Below are positions 25,627 to 36,026 of a DNA stretch of 64,000 bases, one piece after another. Below the pieces are notes generated by a model. The model made no database searches, was not told the DNA's origin, and saw only the letters and a program-made list of their open reading frames with translations. Within the stretch, counting starts at the first letter, position 1; every line of letters starts with the position of its first letter. The position numbers and the translations under genes are program-made. The DNA comes from Lepiota brunneoincarnata (taxonomy: Eukaryota; Basidiomycota; Agaricomycetes; Agaricales; Agaricaceae), in assembly GCA_023014365.1 (NCBI GenBank), contig JAEBUN010000007.1, positions 930,001-994,000 of the forward strand, given 5' to 3'.

Positions 25627-26279
25627 ATGTCGCAAGAGCCGGAAGAGACATTAGAAAAACAAGAGGAGAAGCCAAAGCTCAATCTGGCTATCACACATCT
25701 AGAGACCAGTAAGTCGCCCATCCTCTTTCAGCACTAAACACGCTGGAAATGGGCGTCGGGCTGATGATGGATTCTTCTTTCTTGGAATCCATTCTATTGG
25801 TATCGTGGACCCTACATCCGTGACTGCTCGACATTGAAACGTGTAGCATTCACAGTGAAAGTGAGAGCGAATACGAAACTGGCGAAGATCTTCGAAGCCG
25901 CCGAGGTGAGTGGTTCTCTTCCCTCGTTATCAGGGTTCAGAAACTGATAAACGCATCTCACTTGCCTACTTAGAAAAAACTTAAAAAAGAACCCGGTTCG
26001 TGACTTCAGGTTACTCCACGTATCTTTTGAATATCTTGATCAATCTCCTCCTGGTTCTGCAACCGTATCGGTGGGGTGCTTTGAATGTTGTAGGCACTCT
26101 CAGATTCACGTGGGAAGGACAGCGGCTAGACGACAAAGAAGAAACACCTGCTGGAGTAAGTTCCTTAATGAATCTCCTGGCGTCCCCGCGTGACTGATCC
26201 GGGTTGTACACAGCTGGGCATGGAGGATGGAGATCAAATCGATGCTTTCCTTGAACAGATTGGTGGGGCATGTTCATAG
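25627..26279 (+). CDS. SMT3: SUMO, ubiquitin-like modifier (Smt3 type)
   Basis: Small ubiquitin-like modifier attached to lysines of target proteins. Exon 1 starts MSQEPEETLEKQEEKPKLNL and ends ITHLET at about 25709. Exon 2 reads FTVKVRANTKLAKIFEAAE, followed by a tiny exon KKLKKEPG. The next exon is TLRFTWEGQRLDDKEETPAG. The last is LGMEDGDQIDAFLEQIGGACS with TAG at 26277-26279. The beta-grasp order and the final GMEDGD-E-Q-GG motif are diagnostic; the Gly-Gly is followed by three residues (ACS) that the SUMO protease must remove. At about 100 aa, length fits. The five short exons are spaced by introns with GTAAGT, GTGAGT, GTTCGT and GTAAGT donors. No break seen, so it is probably the functional gene. 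Confidence 0.95.
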
Positions 26280-26763
26280 CTGCTGAAACTCCGAGTGCCT
26301 ACCCCAAACGCCGGGTTTCGCCCGTTTATTCGTGTCCTTGGCATCGTTGTTAAAGTATTACGTCTTGCATAATGGATGTGTATTGCGAATGAGCATGTAG
26401 AGATCAGTGTCGCAGGATGGTTCTAGCCACAGCAGAAAGCAGTGTCAGAATGGAAAATCATGAACATCATACACATCATTGTTGCCTGTTAAGCGTCTCA
26501 CGGGCGCTTTGTAGTAGGACCTCCGAGAGTACCTATTACGGTCGGAGGTCGGACGAATCTGGATTTTTGGGCCGTCAGGTTGGGGGTCGGGGCCGGACGA
26601 AAACCTAGACCAGATTTATAATGCTATTTAGCCGAACATGCCGAAATGATCATATCAAAACAATAATGTCATTACAGTCGCCTCTGTAATAATCCATAGC
26701 AGTTGGGAGAAGGTCTGGGCTATGGGTTTCGACAGAGTATGTGTTATGGGGGAGATCGAAAAA
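26280..26763. other. Intergenic, no gene seen
   Basis: The 3' flank of SUMO up to the inverted duplication. A 63-codon ORF (26417-26608) has no support. Confidence 0.4.
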
Positions 26764-27998
26764 AATGAGAGGCAGGGTGAAATCTGGGTCAGGGTGTGCC
26801 AAAGAAATCCTGCAGGATAATCGAGAGCCGACGAAGCCGAGAGGACTCGTTCATGACGAATTGCTGAAGTTCTTGTGGATGAGGCGCTTTGGAAGGAGCG
26901 CTATTGTCAGCGACCTCGGAGTTCTGTGAGAACTCGATCCATGACGCAAGACTCCTGACATTCTGGCATCTGGATAGAATTTTGGCAACTTGGTCGAGGC
27001 TGACGCCATAGGCGAAGCACAGAATCCGGACATGTTGCGAGTAAAACTCGGACCCTTTGAATGAGGATTCAAGTGTGCGTATAAAAGCATCGGCTTGGGA
27101 AGGATATTCGATTTTGACATGACAGTAGAGTAATGGGTCAACCCTGATAACTAGAGGTGAGTTCTGAAATCGAACAGTGTAAAGGAAGGAGGAGGAAATC
27201 GTCGAGGTCCCTCGGTTACTCACCATGTTCGCACTTCTTTTGTCAATCCAACGAGTTTCTTTGCCAACTTCTGATCATGGTATGCAGCGCATTCGATAAT
27301 TGCGCGCTCGATGTCATATGGGAGATCGGCGGGGAGTGGTCTAAGACTTGTGCCGGACATGTTGCTGCTAGTGCTCCCGTAGAAGATATTCGAAAGAAGA
27401 AAGGAAGAAGCACCAATCGGCAAAACAAAACAATTGCGGAAGATTGGAGGGGAGGGGGATGTGACGTAGAATCACTACCGTTGAATTGGTTCCAGGCGTT
27501 ATATGAGCCTCGGAATCCTCACAGATATTGTTGGGAAGTGGATGGGGCCCACATGTCAGCTGCGGTCATATTAGGAGTATATAAAGGTATTTCGGGAGCC
27601 GCACGTCCTTCAATCCGTGCGTACCCAACACCGAAACTTGGGCTTGTCCCACACCACCCTCCGCAGCTGGTGATTTGCACGGATCAGATACCGGAAGTTA
27701 CCGAAACATTTCTGGGGTCCACCGGTATCCTTGAGGTTGAATATCAAACAATTTGAGGGGTGATGAAGCTGGGGTAAGACCGAGGTGCTGAAAAACGGTA
27801 GAAAGGTTCTGCGCTCGTCTGCCATGACTCCGGGTCACGCACGTTCTGAAGCAGGACAGCATCCACAGGTGCAACCATCGTACGGTTGTCTGACAGTCGG
27901 CATCATAGAGAAGGCGTGCCAGGGTGCGAGTTGGTGAGCGCATGGGCATGCCTCGAGTCGATCAAGTCGATCGGAATGTACCGTCATGAAGGTTTCGC
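26764..27998 (-). repeat. Segmental duplication, arm B (inverted copy)
   Basis: Inverted copy of 13725-14961. The match stops at 26764 where exon 2 of the parent gene is cut, and at 27998 where GCGAAACC gives way to unrelated DNA. The spacer between arms is about 11.8 kb and holds the MYND, DyP, Iec1-like, SRA and SUMO genes. Confidence 0.9.
26789..27360 (-). pseudogene. Truncated, frameshifted copy of the F-box/LRR-like gene
   Basis: The copy keeps exon 1 (start at 27360, MSGTSLRPLPADLPYDIERA), the intron and the first part of exon 2. It differs from the parent by a few substitutions (for example LLYCHV for LLYRHV). One extra C (GGCACACCCTGACC versus GGCACACCTGACC in the parent) puts TGA in frame at 26789-26791, right after DFFGTP. 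Shared DNA ends about 25 bp later, so the LRR-like 3' half is missing. It is therefore a 5' fragment that could still be transcribed from its copied promoter. Confidence 0.88.
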
Positions 27999-28338
27999 GC
28001 CACCATATTCCGAGCGGAGTAACACAACCAAACTCCACGCAAGAAAATTGGCGTATTTGACTTGCCCGAGAAGGTTGTGCTGACTCGCGTGCAAAATCCT
28101 ACCTATTATTCACTTCTTTTCCTTCATCCATCCAGAAGCATGTGCAGATTCTCAATTTCTGGAAGAAATAGGAGCATGTCCCACAAAGAATAGGAGCAAA
28201 TGCCAAAAAGGGGAAATACCCCCTAATGAGTGACTCTCCCCATACTCGTCATTCCATACATCATCGAAGGGAGCCACTGAGACAATCCTGGCATTAATTA
28301 ACAACAGATGGACATCTTGCCCCAGACTCTCATCAGCC

Positions 28339-28888
28339 ATGTCTGCACCCATCCGTGTATTTGATCGCATTCGAGCTGCATTCAGGTTGCCATGCTATAG
28401 GTCGGATGCATGGGAATTGCTATGCCATCGTCAGGTGCTGTGGAGAGATGAAATTTTATGCCGCAACACAAACATTAATCATGTATGTCTTACTGTGACC
28501 TCAGGTAGCCCACTTCCCATCTAATCCTATTTTATGACAGATTATTTCGGACTTCAGGGAGCATTGGAATATGCATGATGGCCAAGCCCAGATCAAGTCT
28601 CAAAAAAAACCTGTAATTCCCAACTTTCCTCAATCCAACTCAACTGAATCTTGCCCTAGAAAACCATTGTTGTCTCCAAACTTGCAGTGGAAGACTTGAA
28701 GCAGATCATGTCTATGTTGTCATCTTGTCCTCCATTGCTGCTTGCAGAGCTCAGGAAATGGCAACATGTCTGTTTTTCTTTATCCCCAATATCCATGCCT
28801 TCTACTCACAAATCCACTTTTCTTCCTAGGCTCAACATGTAATAGGCAGGCATAGTGTTTTTCTTAACTACAAGCACCAGATTTACCT
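28339..28888 (+). other. Possible exons of an unrecognised gene
   Basis: Coding-like reading begins at ATG 28339 (MSAPIRVFDRIRAAFRLPCY, to NTNINH), followed by a good intron (GTATGT donor at about 28482, ACAG acceptor near 28540) and IISDFREHWNMHDGQAQIKS. Farther on, the frame LKQIMSMLSSCPPLLLAELR also looks like protein. I could not join these to the 28889 ORF with confidence. CpG is scarce here compared with 1-28 kb, as in nearby mobile DNA. Confidence 0.35.
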
Positions 28889-29063
28889 TTGGATCCATCA
28901 GTTTGCATTGATATTGCCTTTCGCACATTATCCAACAATGCCCCTGCTGAAGGAGTAGATCCATGGGCTGACAAAATTTGTGATGCCTTAGTTGCCACTG
29001 TTATCAACTTCTCTATTCCACAAACTGGACCAGCACAACCAAAACCTGATGACTATGAACATA

Positions 29064-30669
29064 CAGTGACCCACAAAACCGTTCCAATGTTTTGTACTTT
29101 TGACTTAAAGTAGTAATAGCTCAGTAAATAAAATAGCCAAATTTGTGAATATATTTATAAACATAGCCAAATATGTCATATCTGACTCTGCAAAGTTGCG
29201 TCATGTAATACTTCCAAATTAGGCAATTATGAATTTTGTAATTATTTTAAGTCATTGGAACGGTTTTGTCAATGACATATTATACTAGGCTATCCTATTA
29301 TTTCTAGTACTTAGAGTAGCCCCTCCTGGCTTTGAGTACAGCTGCTACTCTTCTAGGCATACTTTCAATTAACTTCTGACACTCAGAAGCTGGAATAGCA
29401 TCCCACTCCTTTTCTACCCTCTGCCACAACTCCTCCATACCCTTGGGAGGAGATTCATACTCTCCCAACTTTCTCTTCACATATTCTCATAAGTGTTCAA
29501 TGGGATTGAGGTCAGGTGACTGTGCTGGCCAGGTTAGGAGCCTAAAATGATTTTTTTGAAACCATTCTTTGGCCAGTGTACTCTTGTGTTTGGGGTCATT
29601 ATCTTGCTGGAAGATAATATCTTGGGGTTTAAGCTTGTACCACCAGAGACTCTTCTTCAAATCTTCCTCCAAAATTTGCACAAACAATTCTGCATCCATC
29701 TTTCCATCAATCCTCACTGCATAGCCTGGGCCATCCCACAGCATACAGCCCCAAACCATTACTGATCCTCCTCCATACTTCAGAGTTCCCTTGACCAATC
29801 TTTCACTAAGCCCCTCTCCCTTCTTTTTCCATCCCCACTTCCTCCCATCTGACCCCAAACAATTAATTTTGGTCTCATCAGACCATACAACCAGCTTCCA
29901 GTCCTCCACAGTCTAATGCTGGTGTGTCAGAGCAAAATTCAGCCTAGCCCTCCTATGCTTGTCAGAGAGTAAAGGCTTTTTTTGCTTGACTACAGCCTTC
30001 ATTCCTGCCTGTTTGAGATGCCTTGCTACATTCTGTGAAGAGACTGATGTCCCAATGATGGGAGCAAGAGATTTGGCTATATCTACAGCAGTTTCAGCCT
30101 TGCCAGCAGAGATAAGATGGATAGCATGCCGAATATTAGTGGTAGAGAGTTTTGAAGGATGTCCTCCAAGTGATTTAGTAAGGCTGGAACAATTTTTAGA
30201 GGCTAGCCTGGATATGGTACTGCGCCCAACACCAGTAATTGCCTCAATTTTAGTATAGGAATGATGAGAATTTAGCAAAGAGAGGATGGTTTGCTTTAGA
30301 GTAGAAGATAATGGCTTCATGGTAGGTAAGGGGGTTGAGAATGATGGGACATGGCTGTCAGCACATCTATTTATATGTCAAAGACACATGGTCACATGAT
30401 CTTGTTGATTGACAATCAATGGAGCCATGTGATTGCTTGGATTAGTATTAAAAATTACCATTGACAAAACTGTTCCAATGACTTAAAATGCTTACAAAAT
30501 TCATAATTGCCTCATTTAGAGGTATTACATAACGCGACTTTGCAGGGTCAGATATGACATATTTGGCTATGTTTATAAATATATTCACAAATTTAGCTAT
30601 TTTATTTACTGAGCTATTACTACTTTAAGTTAAAAGTACAAAACATTGGAACGGTTTTGTGGGTCACTG
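29064..30669 (-). mobile_element. Tc1/mariner-type element, copy 1 (dead)
   Basis: A 1606-bp element bounded by the TA target duplication (29062-29063 and 30670-30671), starting CAGTGACCCACAAAACCG and ending in its complement. The terminal inverted repeats are about 210 bp long (29064 to about 29277 and about 30456 to 30669), with scattered mismatches. Each repeat carries a second, inverted copy of the tip motif at its inner end (CATTGGAACGGTTTTGTCAATG at about 29253-29274). It has the same length and nearly the same sequence as copy 2 at 37865-39470, so both moved recently. Confidence 0.95.
29304..30320 (-). pseudogene. Tc1 transposase, two nonsense mutations
   Basis: Homologous along its length to the 338-aa transposase of copy 2. 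It starts MKPLSSTLKQTILSLLNSHH, with helix-turn-helix DNA-binding segments, then the DDE domain. Two tryptophan codons are now stops: TAG at 29913-29915 (THQHW position) and TGA at 29487-29489 (HLWEYV position). Both are G-to-A changes in TGG on the coding strand. Otherwise the catalytic residues (WSDET, QQDNDPKHKS, SPDLNPIEHL) are kept. It cannot make a full enzyme but its ends could be moved by copy 2's product. Confidence 0.93.
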
Positions 30670-30956
30670 TATTATGGACCAGCGAATTCTGCTTGATGAG
30701 CTGGGCATGCAGGCTTATTATCTGTCACTTGATCCTCATTGGCGCCAATATCTGGACATTGATGCTGAAAGGGGGCGACTCAGTCTTCCACTGTTTCCTG
30801 GCCCAGTTCAAGACTTAGCTTGTGACTGGTTTCTTGGGGAAATTAAAGGATGAAGTGATGGATGCAAGGAGAAAGAGGGTGTATTAATGTGTCAAGAGAT
30901 AGAAATATACATATGTATGTATGTATGTCTGCCCCCCACCCCAAGTAGTCAAGGGT

Positions 30957-31182
30957 GAAGAACTGTACAAGGTCAAAGCAATCCTAAACCACTGAAAATG
31001 ATGAAACTGTCTTGAATACCTTGTCAAATGGCTTGGATGGCCTGAATCCAAAAACACTTGGGAACCTGAATCCCATTTCAAGTCATTCCCTGATGGGACT
31101 AGACCCAAAACACCTGATGGAACTGTCATGCCAGAAATAACTGAAGAAGGAGACACCATAGAACTCCTGATGGAATACAAGT
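30957..31182 (+). pseudogene. Decayed integrase chromodomain of relic Gypsy
   Basis: One frame reads EELYKVKAILNH, then stop-K-stop-stop-NCL, then [28 protein letters not shown] and on to ELLMEYK with TGA at 31180-31182. EYLVKW-GW-x-NTWEP is the chromodomain signature. Three TGA codons (30993, 30999, 31002) sit in the basic linker where the family has Arg residues, consistent with CGA to TGA decay. Confidence 0.85.
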
Positions 31183-31255
31183 GACTTCACAACCTTAACC
31201 AGAATGATGAAAACATGCCTGTTGTTCATTCTTCTCTTAAAACTATGAACAAACC

Positions 31256-31824
31256 ATGCCATTTCCATCAACACCCCTACCAAAAATAAACTGTATTGCC
31301 CCATTTAACAGCAAAATGCCCTCTTCTACCTGCTCACTCCCTTCAGATTCCATTCTTATTTCTATCCTGCCCCCCTCTTCAGATAGGATTACCATGTCCT
31401 TGTCCACCCAATCCAACCCCAACCATATCATCTACCAATTCCTCATCGAAAGCATGCTTAATACCACTGAAAACACCCCAAGCAATGTACCATGACAGAC
31501 CACTCCCCCCAGTCCTATTCCATCCATTGCTGAAATGCCAACCACCATCCCCACTCCCCCATCTATTGCTTCTATTAGTGACTACATTAATGAAATTGAC
31601 AGTGCCTCTGCCCTCATCTTTTCACTTTTTATTGCACCAATGCTGCCAATATCTTTGGAAGTTCATAATAGCTTCTTCCAACTCCACAAAAACCTTCTCT
31701 GCCTGCAAGGTCTCAAGCAAAGTGTCAAAAAGGTCAAAACTGCCAACCAGAATATGTTCAACCACTTATGGGCTGACCCCACCTTCCATCAAATCTTCAC
31801 CAAACATTGTAGCTCCACAACTGG
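31256..31824 (+). pseudogene. Post-integrase ORF of relic Gypsy (part 1)
   Basis: Ser/Thr/Pro-rich then helical coding-like sequence (for example PTTIPTPPSIASISDYINEI and NQNMFNHLWADPTFHQIFTK), broken by stops and frame changes. It is cut at 31824 by the inserted LTR A and its second part probably resumes after 33812 (zinc knuckle). The equivalent place in Gypsy-2 is 58417-58917. It is probably a gag-like or accessory product; function unproven. Confidence 0.5.
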
Positions 31825-33812
31825 TGAAAAGGTAGAAATGTTCATGGGTTTTAATATAGATAAAGGGCTTGTTTTCACTAAGCTTAGCCAAAATTTGATA
31901 AGCTTAAGTTAATACAAGTAGTGTGAGATAGATAATGAACAGTTTCATCTTTTAGGGTGTTCTGGGGGTGCGTTCTGCCAGTGAAATTCAAGAGAGTAGT
32001 GTTTTTAGAGGTTAATGAACAGCCATTGAAATTATCTTAGCCATACGGTGCAACAGTGAAAGGACAATCCCTGTCAATTCAAAGCATGGGGTCTCTAGTC
32101 TCTGGTCTCTGGTCTCTGTCTCTGTCTCTAGCACTCTGGAACTCTAAACTCTGGACTCTATTCTCTGTCTCTGTCTCTGGGTTGGTTGACGACTGATGAA
32201 ATCACACTTAACAATGCACACTAAATAGTCCTCTGAAACCATTCTGGATCATGGCTTGCAGACTTGCATGTGGAAGCAGGAGTGAGACCTCTTGCTTCTC
32301 CATGAACAAGTGTGACTGTATTTATATTGTTTAGATACATATGAGAGATAGTAAATATGAAATAGAAAACAATAAGCTTAATTGTTACAGGTACTGCAGA
32401 ATACTTTGGAAGGTTTGGCAGCATTTCTACCTTGCCCTGGGTTATGGGTTTTTCTCTGATTGATGAATGGCAATCCAGCCAGACATGTTCTGTAAGGGGA
32501 CACCTCAGAGGCCTCAAAGACACTCCTAACATGTCCCACACCCCCAAAACCCCTCAAAGCGTCCCCTTACCCTCCAGCACACTATACCTTCCTCCCTTCA
32601 AATGCCAGAAGCCCCAGGATACCCAGAACAACCCAAGCACCCCATGAAGGTCCTCACAAGCCCTCCCTCTCCCCCTCCAGACTCCCCCTGACACCTCTCC
32701 TACATTCTCCTATTACCTGACACTCCCTTGTCACCATATTCACTCCCTCCTTTCATCCTTCCTTATTCCTGCATTAGCAGTGTTGGGACAGTTTGCTTCA
32801 CCCCCCTATTCATTAATATTGCTTATATAAGTCATGTATATACACAGTTTTCACCTGCAGGGGTCTCTTCATCCTACGAGCTTACGCTCGTGTGCCTTCG
32901 GCACACATATTTGGGTGACTTTGGCATTGTTTGACAAAGCACGCTGGACCTTCGGCCCGCACGTCAGAACGAAGGGAACAACTGCTGACATAATTACAAA
33001 AGCTGACCAATTCTGACTAAGCTGACTAATTCAGGGTCCACGTCCCATTCTTTATAGATTCTCTTAGGATTCCCCTGCAGGTAAGCCCTCCATATGTACA
33101 TACCTGGCCAATGACACTTAGGATTCCCCTGCAGGTTCGCCTCTGCTCCCCTCAGTTCCCCTGAGTTGCCTGGGCCCCCAGGTTGCCCTAACATGTTCCA
33201 TGCTCATCTGCATTATTCTGCATCCACGCGAGTGCATTAAGCCTCCAGATCAGTTATGATTGGAATGTATAGCAGATGGACAATCCCTTGATCTGTTGTA
33301 ATTAATCTCAGTTAGGCAGTATGCTGAGGTGCTGGGACCCACAAAGCACTTGTTAATTATGAGTCTTTGATATTTCTAGGGTTTTAGGCATCGGGTATCA
33401 TCTCCTGAATGTTGGACGTTCTGTTCCATGGTCCAGTCATCATTATTGGGCTCACTATAGGTGTAGTACACCTGTGACAGCTGCTATGTACATTCTTTAG
33501 GTTCAAACAAATCCAAGTTCATCAGAAAACTGCTTGTAAGGTCCCTTGATGCAACCAGAGTATACTCAATAGGCTATGTAGAGTCCTGAATTCCTCTGTA
33601 GAGCGTTCTGATAGCTTGGTTCACTAAGCTTAGTGATAATGAGCTGGTTTGAACACTTCCAAGGCTCAAATATCCTCAATTTGGTCAAACTGGCTACTAC
33701 AAGACATAGTACCAATCCTCTATAGAGTTCTTTAATGATATAGCCAGTGATTCTATGTAGAGAATTGTTCCAGAGTATGGAATTCATGTATAGGCATGAA
33801 ATTTGCATGTCA
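31825..33812 (-). mobile_element. LTR A: solo LTR of the Gypsy-1 family, interrupted by another solo LTR
   Basis: Homologous to the two LTRs of Gypsy-1 (42809-44152 and 53306-54611). It starts TGAAAAGG, ends in TCA, and without its 703-bp insertion is about 1.28 kb. No internal Gypsy-1 sequence adjoins it, so it is a solo LTR. It carries four TAAGCTTA sites at the same places as the other LTRs. Many CpGs of the Gypsy-1 LTRs are TpG or CpA here (for example GAAATGTTCATGGG for GAAACGTTCGTGGG), so it is older or more methylated. I see no clear target duplication (ACTGG on the left, CCTAG on the right). Confidence 0.88.
32491..33193. mobile_element. Solo LTR (703 bp) nested in LTR A, 5-bp TSD TGTTC
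   Basis: Begins TGTAAGGGGACACC, ends GTTGCCCTAACA (TGT...ACA), and is flanked by TGTTC at 32486-32490 and 33194-33198. Removing it restores LTR A compared with its two relatives. It holds a TATA-like TTATATAA near 32822 and a cluster of small hairpins at about 32876-32965 (ACGAGCTTACGCTCGT, GTGTGCCTTCGGCACAC). The internal region of this element family is not in the window. Confidence 0.85.
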
Positions 33813-34012
33813 CCTAGTATATGGATTGCACCCATGATCCCTGATCAAATATAGCAACCTCAGCCTGACAGACAACCCTGACAGGTTCAACCTGAACAAC
33901 CTCCAAGCCCTCCTACCCTGCCTGTTGTTGTTCCCCTACCTCCACACCACCACCCCAAACTCAACAACAAACCATGAACACTCTCAACAGATGACTGGAA
34001 GCCTGTACAGCA

Positions 34013-34390
34013 GTGAATCCTCATCCCTTACCCCCAAGACCTCATCCTGACCCTGCCCCCATATCCCAAGCCAACACAACCTGCTTGTATGATGTTGGAC
34101 AAAATTGTTGCTTCAAATGCCACCAAATTGGCCATTGGGTGAAACTCTGTCCCCAATATACCTGCCACCACTACAATCATCTGCACCTGGTCATTACATG
34201 TGAGAATGCCCCATTTACCACCAAAACTGCTGCAATGCCACACTTGAAAGGACAGTGCAATGCTATCCCCAAACCTATGGATGAATATATAATATCATTG
34301 ACAATGGTCAATACAATAACTACAACTATGCCTATGACAGTTATGTCAACTACTAGAAGAGATCCCTATCCCACACCCATTCTCCATTGA
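34013..34390 (+). pseudogene. Zinc-knuckle protein fragment of relic Gypsy
   Basis: Frame with PPRPHPDPAPIS, then CFKCHQIGHWVKLC, a perfect CX2CX4HX4C knuckle, followed by PQYTCHHYNHLH. The same order (CxxC-GHW-C-PQ-C) is seen in Gypsy-2 at about 59190. It lies just upstream of the polypurine tract and LTR, so in this family the nucleocapsid-like knuckle is 3' of integrase. Preceding sequence is cut by LTR A. Confidence 0.7.
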
Positions 34391-34432
34391 CTTTTGGCTT
34401 TGAAACAGAGTTCAAAGACTAGAAGGGGGTAA

Positions 34433-34775
34433 TGTTACTGTTATACCATTTTTCCCCTATCATTTTCCCTTTAGTGCCACTGCCCATCTATTTTTGTTTA
34501 TCACATGTCACCACCTGCTCTTTATTTAGTTTTCACATATCACCACCTGTTCTATAGTTAGCTTTCTTTTAGCTTGTGATTCTCACCTTTATCACATGCT
34601 AGTAGCCACAGTAGTATATAGAGACCTAGCTAGCTACCATGTTCCTTAGCTTTGTCTTATTATACATCATATTTGTTCTTGCTCTTTAGCATTGCCTTAG
34701 ACTTGCTCGCACTACTCAACAGTCTTGCTAACACTTGATTGCATTGAGCCTTGCAGACACCTAACCCACATAACA
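34433..34775 (+). mobile_element. 3' LTR of the relic Gypsy element
   Basis: Starts TGTTACTG right after a polypurine tract and ends in CATAACA, with TGTTA/TAACA ends. The right edge is inferred from the inverted end only. A partner LTR was not found in the window. Confidence 0.6.
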
Positions 34776-35237
34776 GGCTGGAGTACAGAGAAATTATCAT
34801 AGAGACATTTTTCTCAGCTATGGATGGAAGGATTTGACCCTAAGGATACTGTTATGATCCTTACTCCTTCTGTATCCAAAGATAATTGGAGAAGGCCTTC
34901 AATCACTCTACAAGGTATCCAAGACAGTTGGCCTTGCAGAGCTTAGTGGATTGTACTCAATGAGATAACAAGGGAGCATGCCAAGTTAAGGCAGAGAATG
35001 GTTAATGACTGCTGTTAACAAGATTAAAGCTTAAGGCTTTAATCTCTACTTATACAAGCCTTTATATACCTATAAGATGCTATATACTCATTATAGGTTG
35101 TAGGGCTATTCTACTATCCTGAGCAGCCTTGACCATGATACACATCCTAGCTGATGGCATCCTGCTACTATACTTATCTTACAATGAGTCACTGTTCTCA
35201 TTCTCCATTCCACTGCTGTACAATGTTCTATTGCTTT
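34776..35237. other. AT-rich repeat debris, no gene
   Basis: CpG-poor sequence with LTR-like short motifs (CTGTTATGATCC near 34850), between two LTR relics. No coding signal. Confidence 0.4.
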
Positions 35238-35627
35238 TGTTACCCAGGTTAGGGGTTCACTCTTGAGTAGCACAGAGTTTGACACAGGGTGTCTATACAG
35301 ACTTGGTCCTGTCCTACTAAGCATGACTTGGAGATGACAGAGCACTATAAGTCCAGCTGGTTTAGGGGCAAAGAAGTATAGGAGGCAAGAACTGTATAAC
35401 ACTAAGATAAGGATACAAGGTATGGTACAGTATCCTTATATATACTACTATGTGTGGCTGTGCTCCTACTATATATATCTGGACCCAGGTAAGATGAGTC
35501 ATACTGAGTCAGAGTCTTATCTATCTTATTATAGATTGTTCTGATGTGTACTTCTAATTGTTTCAGAGTGACAGTTCTTCTATCTATTTGTATACTTGGT
35601 GCTTCTGATAAGGGAATTCTGATAACA
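35238..35627 (-). mobile_element. Solo LTR related to the Gypsy-2 LTR
   Basis: The reverse complement matches 59812-60198 over most of its length (shared GACCAAGTCTGTATAGACA, GATAAGGATAC and CTACTCAAGAG stretches, with CpG losses). Ends are TGTTA and TAACA. No pol sequence adjoins it and no target duplication is clear. Confidence 0.8.
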
Positions 35628-35903
35628 TTACCCTGTTTTTAAGGTTATATTCCATTATAACCATTATGTCTTTTTTCTTCTGTTGTGTTTGAGTAGGGTT
35701 TTAGAATTCTCCTACTGGTTCTCCACATATGTTGAACATAGCAACATTGTCGTATCCATTGTCATAGTGATCTTCTTCAGGGTATTTGAGTCCTGAGTAT
35801 TGGTAGTGAAGGGATGGGGTAGTTTGAGGTCAGGCATGATGAATTTGCTGCCACCACTACTGCACTACCGCACATGTGTGTCACAGTAGTGTCACAGTAA
35901 TTT

Positions 35904-36026
35904 GGTGGTAATGTGTGGTAATGTGTGGTAATGTGTGGTAATGTGTGGTAATGTGCGGTAATATGTGGTAATGTGCGGTAATATGTGGTAATGTGCGGCA
36001 GTGTGCAATCATGTGCAGTAATGTGG
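35904..36026. repeat. 10-bp tandem repeat (GGTAATGTGT)n
   Basis: About ten units of GGTAATGTGT or GGTAATATGT/GGTAATGTGC, with drift at the right edge. Confidence 0.9.

Larger units (their letters stand above)
28889..30853 (+). pseudogene. Unrecognised ORF interrupted by a Tc1 element
   Basis: An open frame runs from about 28889 to the insertion site at 29062 and resumes after the element at 30672, continuing to a stop at 30853. If the Tc1 element and one copy of the TA target are removed, the two parts read through in the same frame (PKPDDYEH on the left, IMDQRILLDELGMQAYYL on the right), giving about 120 codons. This shows the Tc1 element landed in a pre-existing reading frame. The family is unknown; it may belong with the exons at 28339-28888 or be part of an older mobile element. 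Confidence 0.5.
30854..34775 (+). mobile_element. Relic chromodomain Ty3/Gypsy element, 3' part, split by nested LTRs
   Basis: Only the 3' end of an old chromovirus is recognisable. In order: decayed chromodomain (about 30957-31182), a coding-like region at 31256-31824, the inserted LTR A (31825-33812), a zinc-knuckle region (about 34013-34390), a polypurine tract AGAAGGGGGTAA (about 34421-34432) and a 3' LTR (34433-34775). The same order (chromodomain, extra ORF, zinc knuckle, LTR) is seen in Gypsy-2 at 58.0-60.2 kb, which supports reading the scattered pieces as one element. The left edge is not defined. Confidence 0.7.

Noticed and set aside
35904..36026. CRISPR-like array
   Set aside because: A 10-bp head-to-tail repeat without spacers, in a eukaryotic context.
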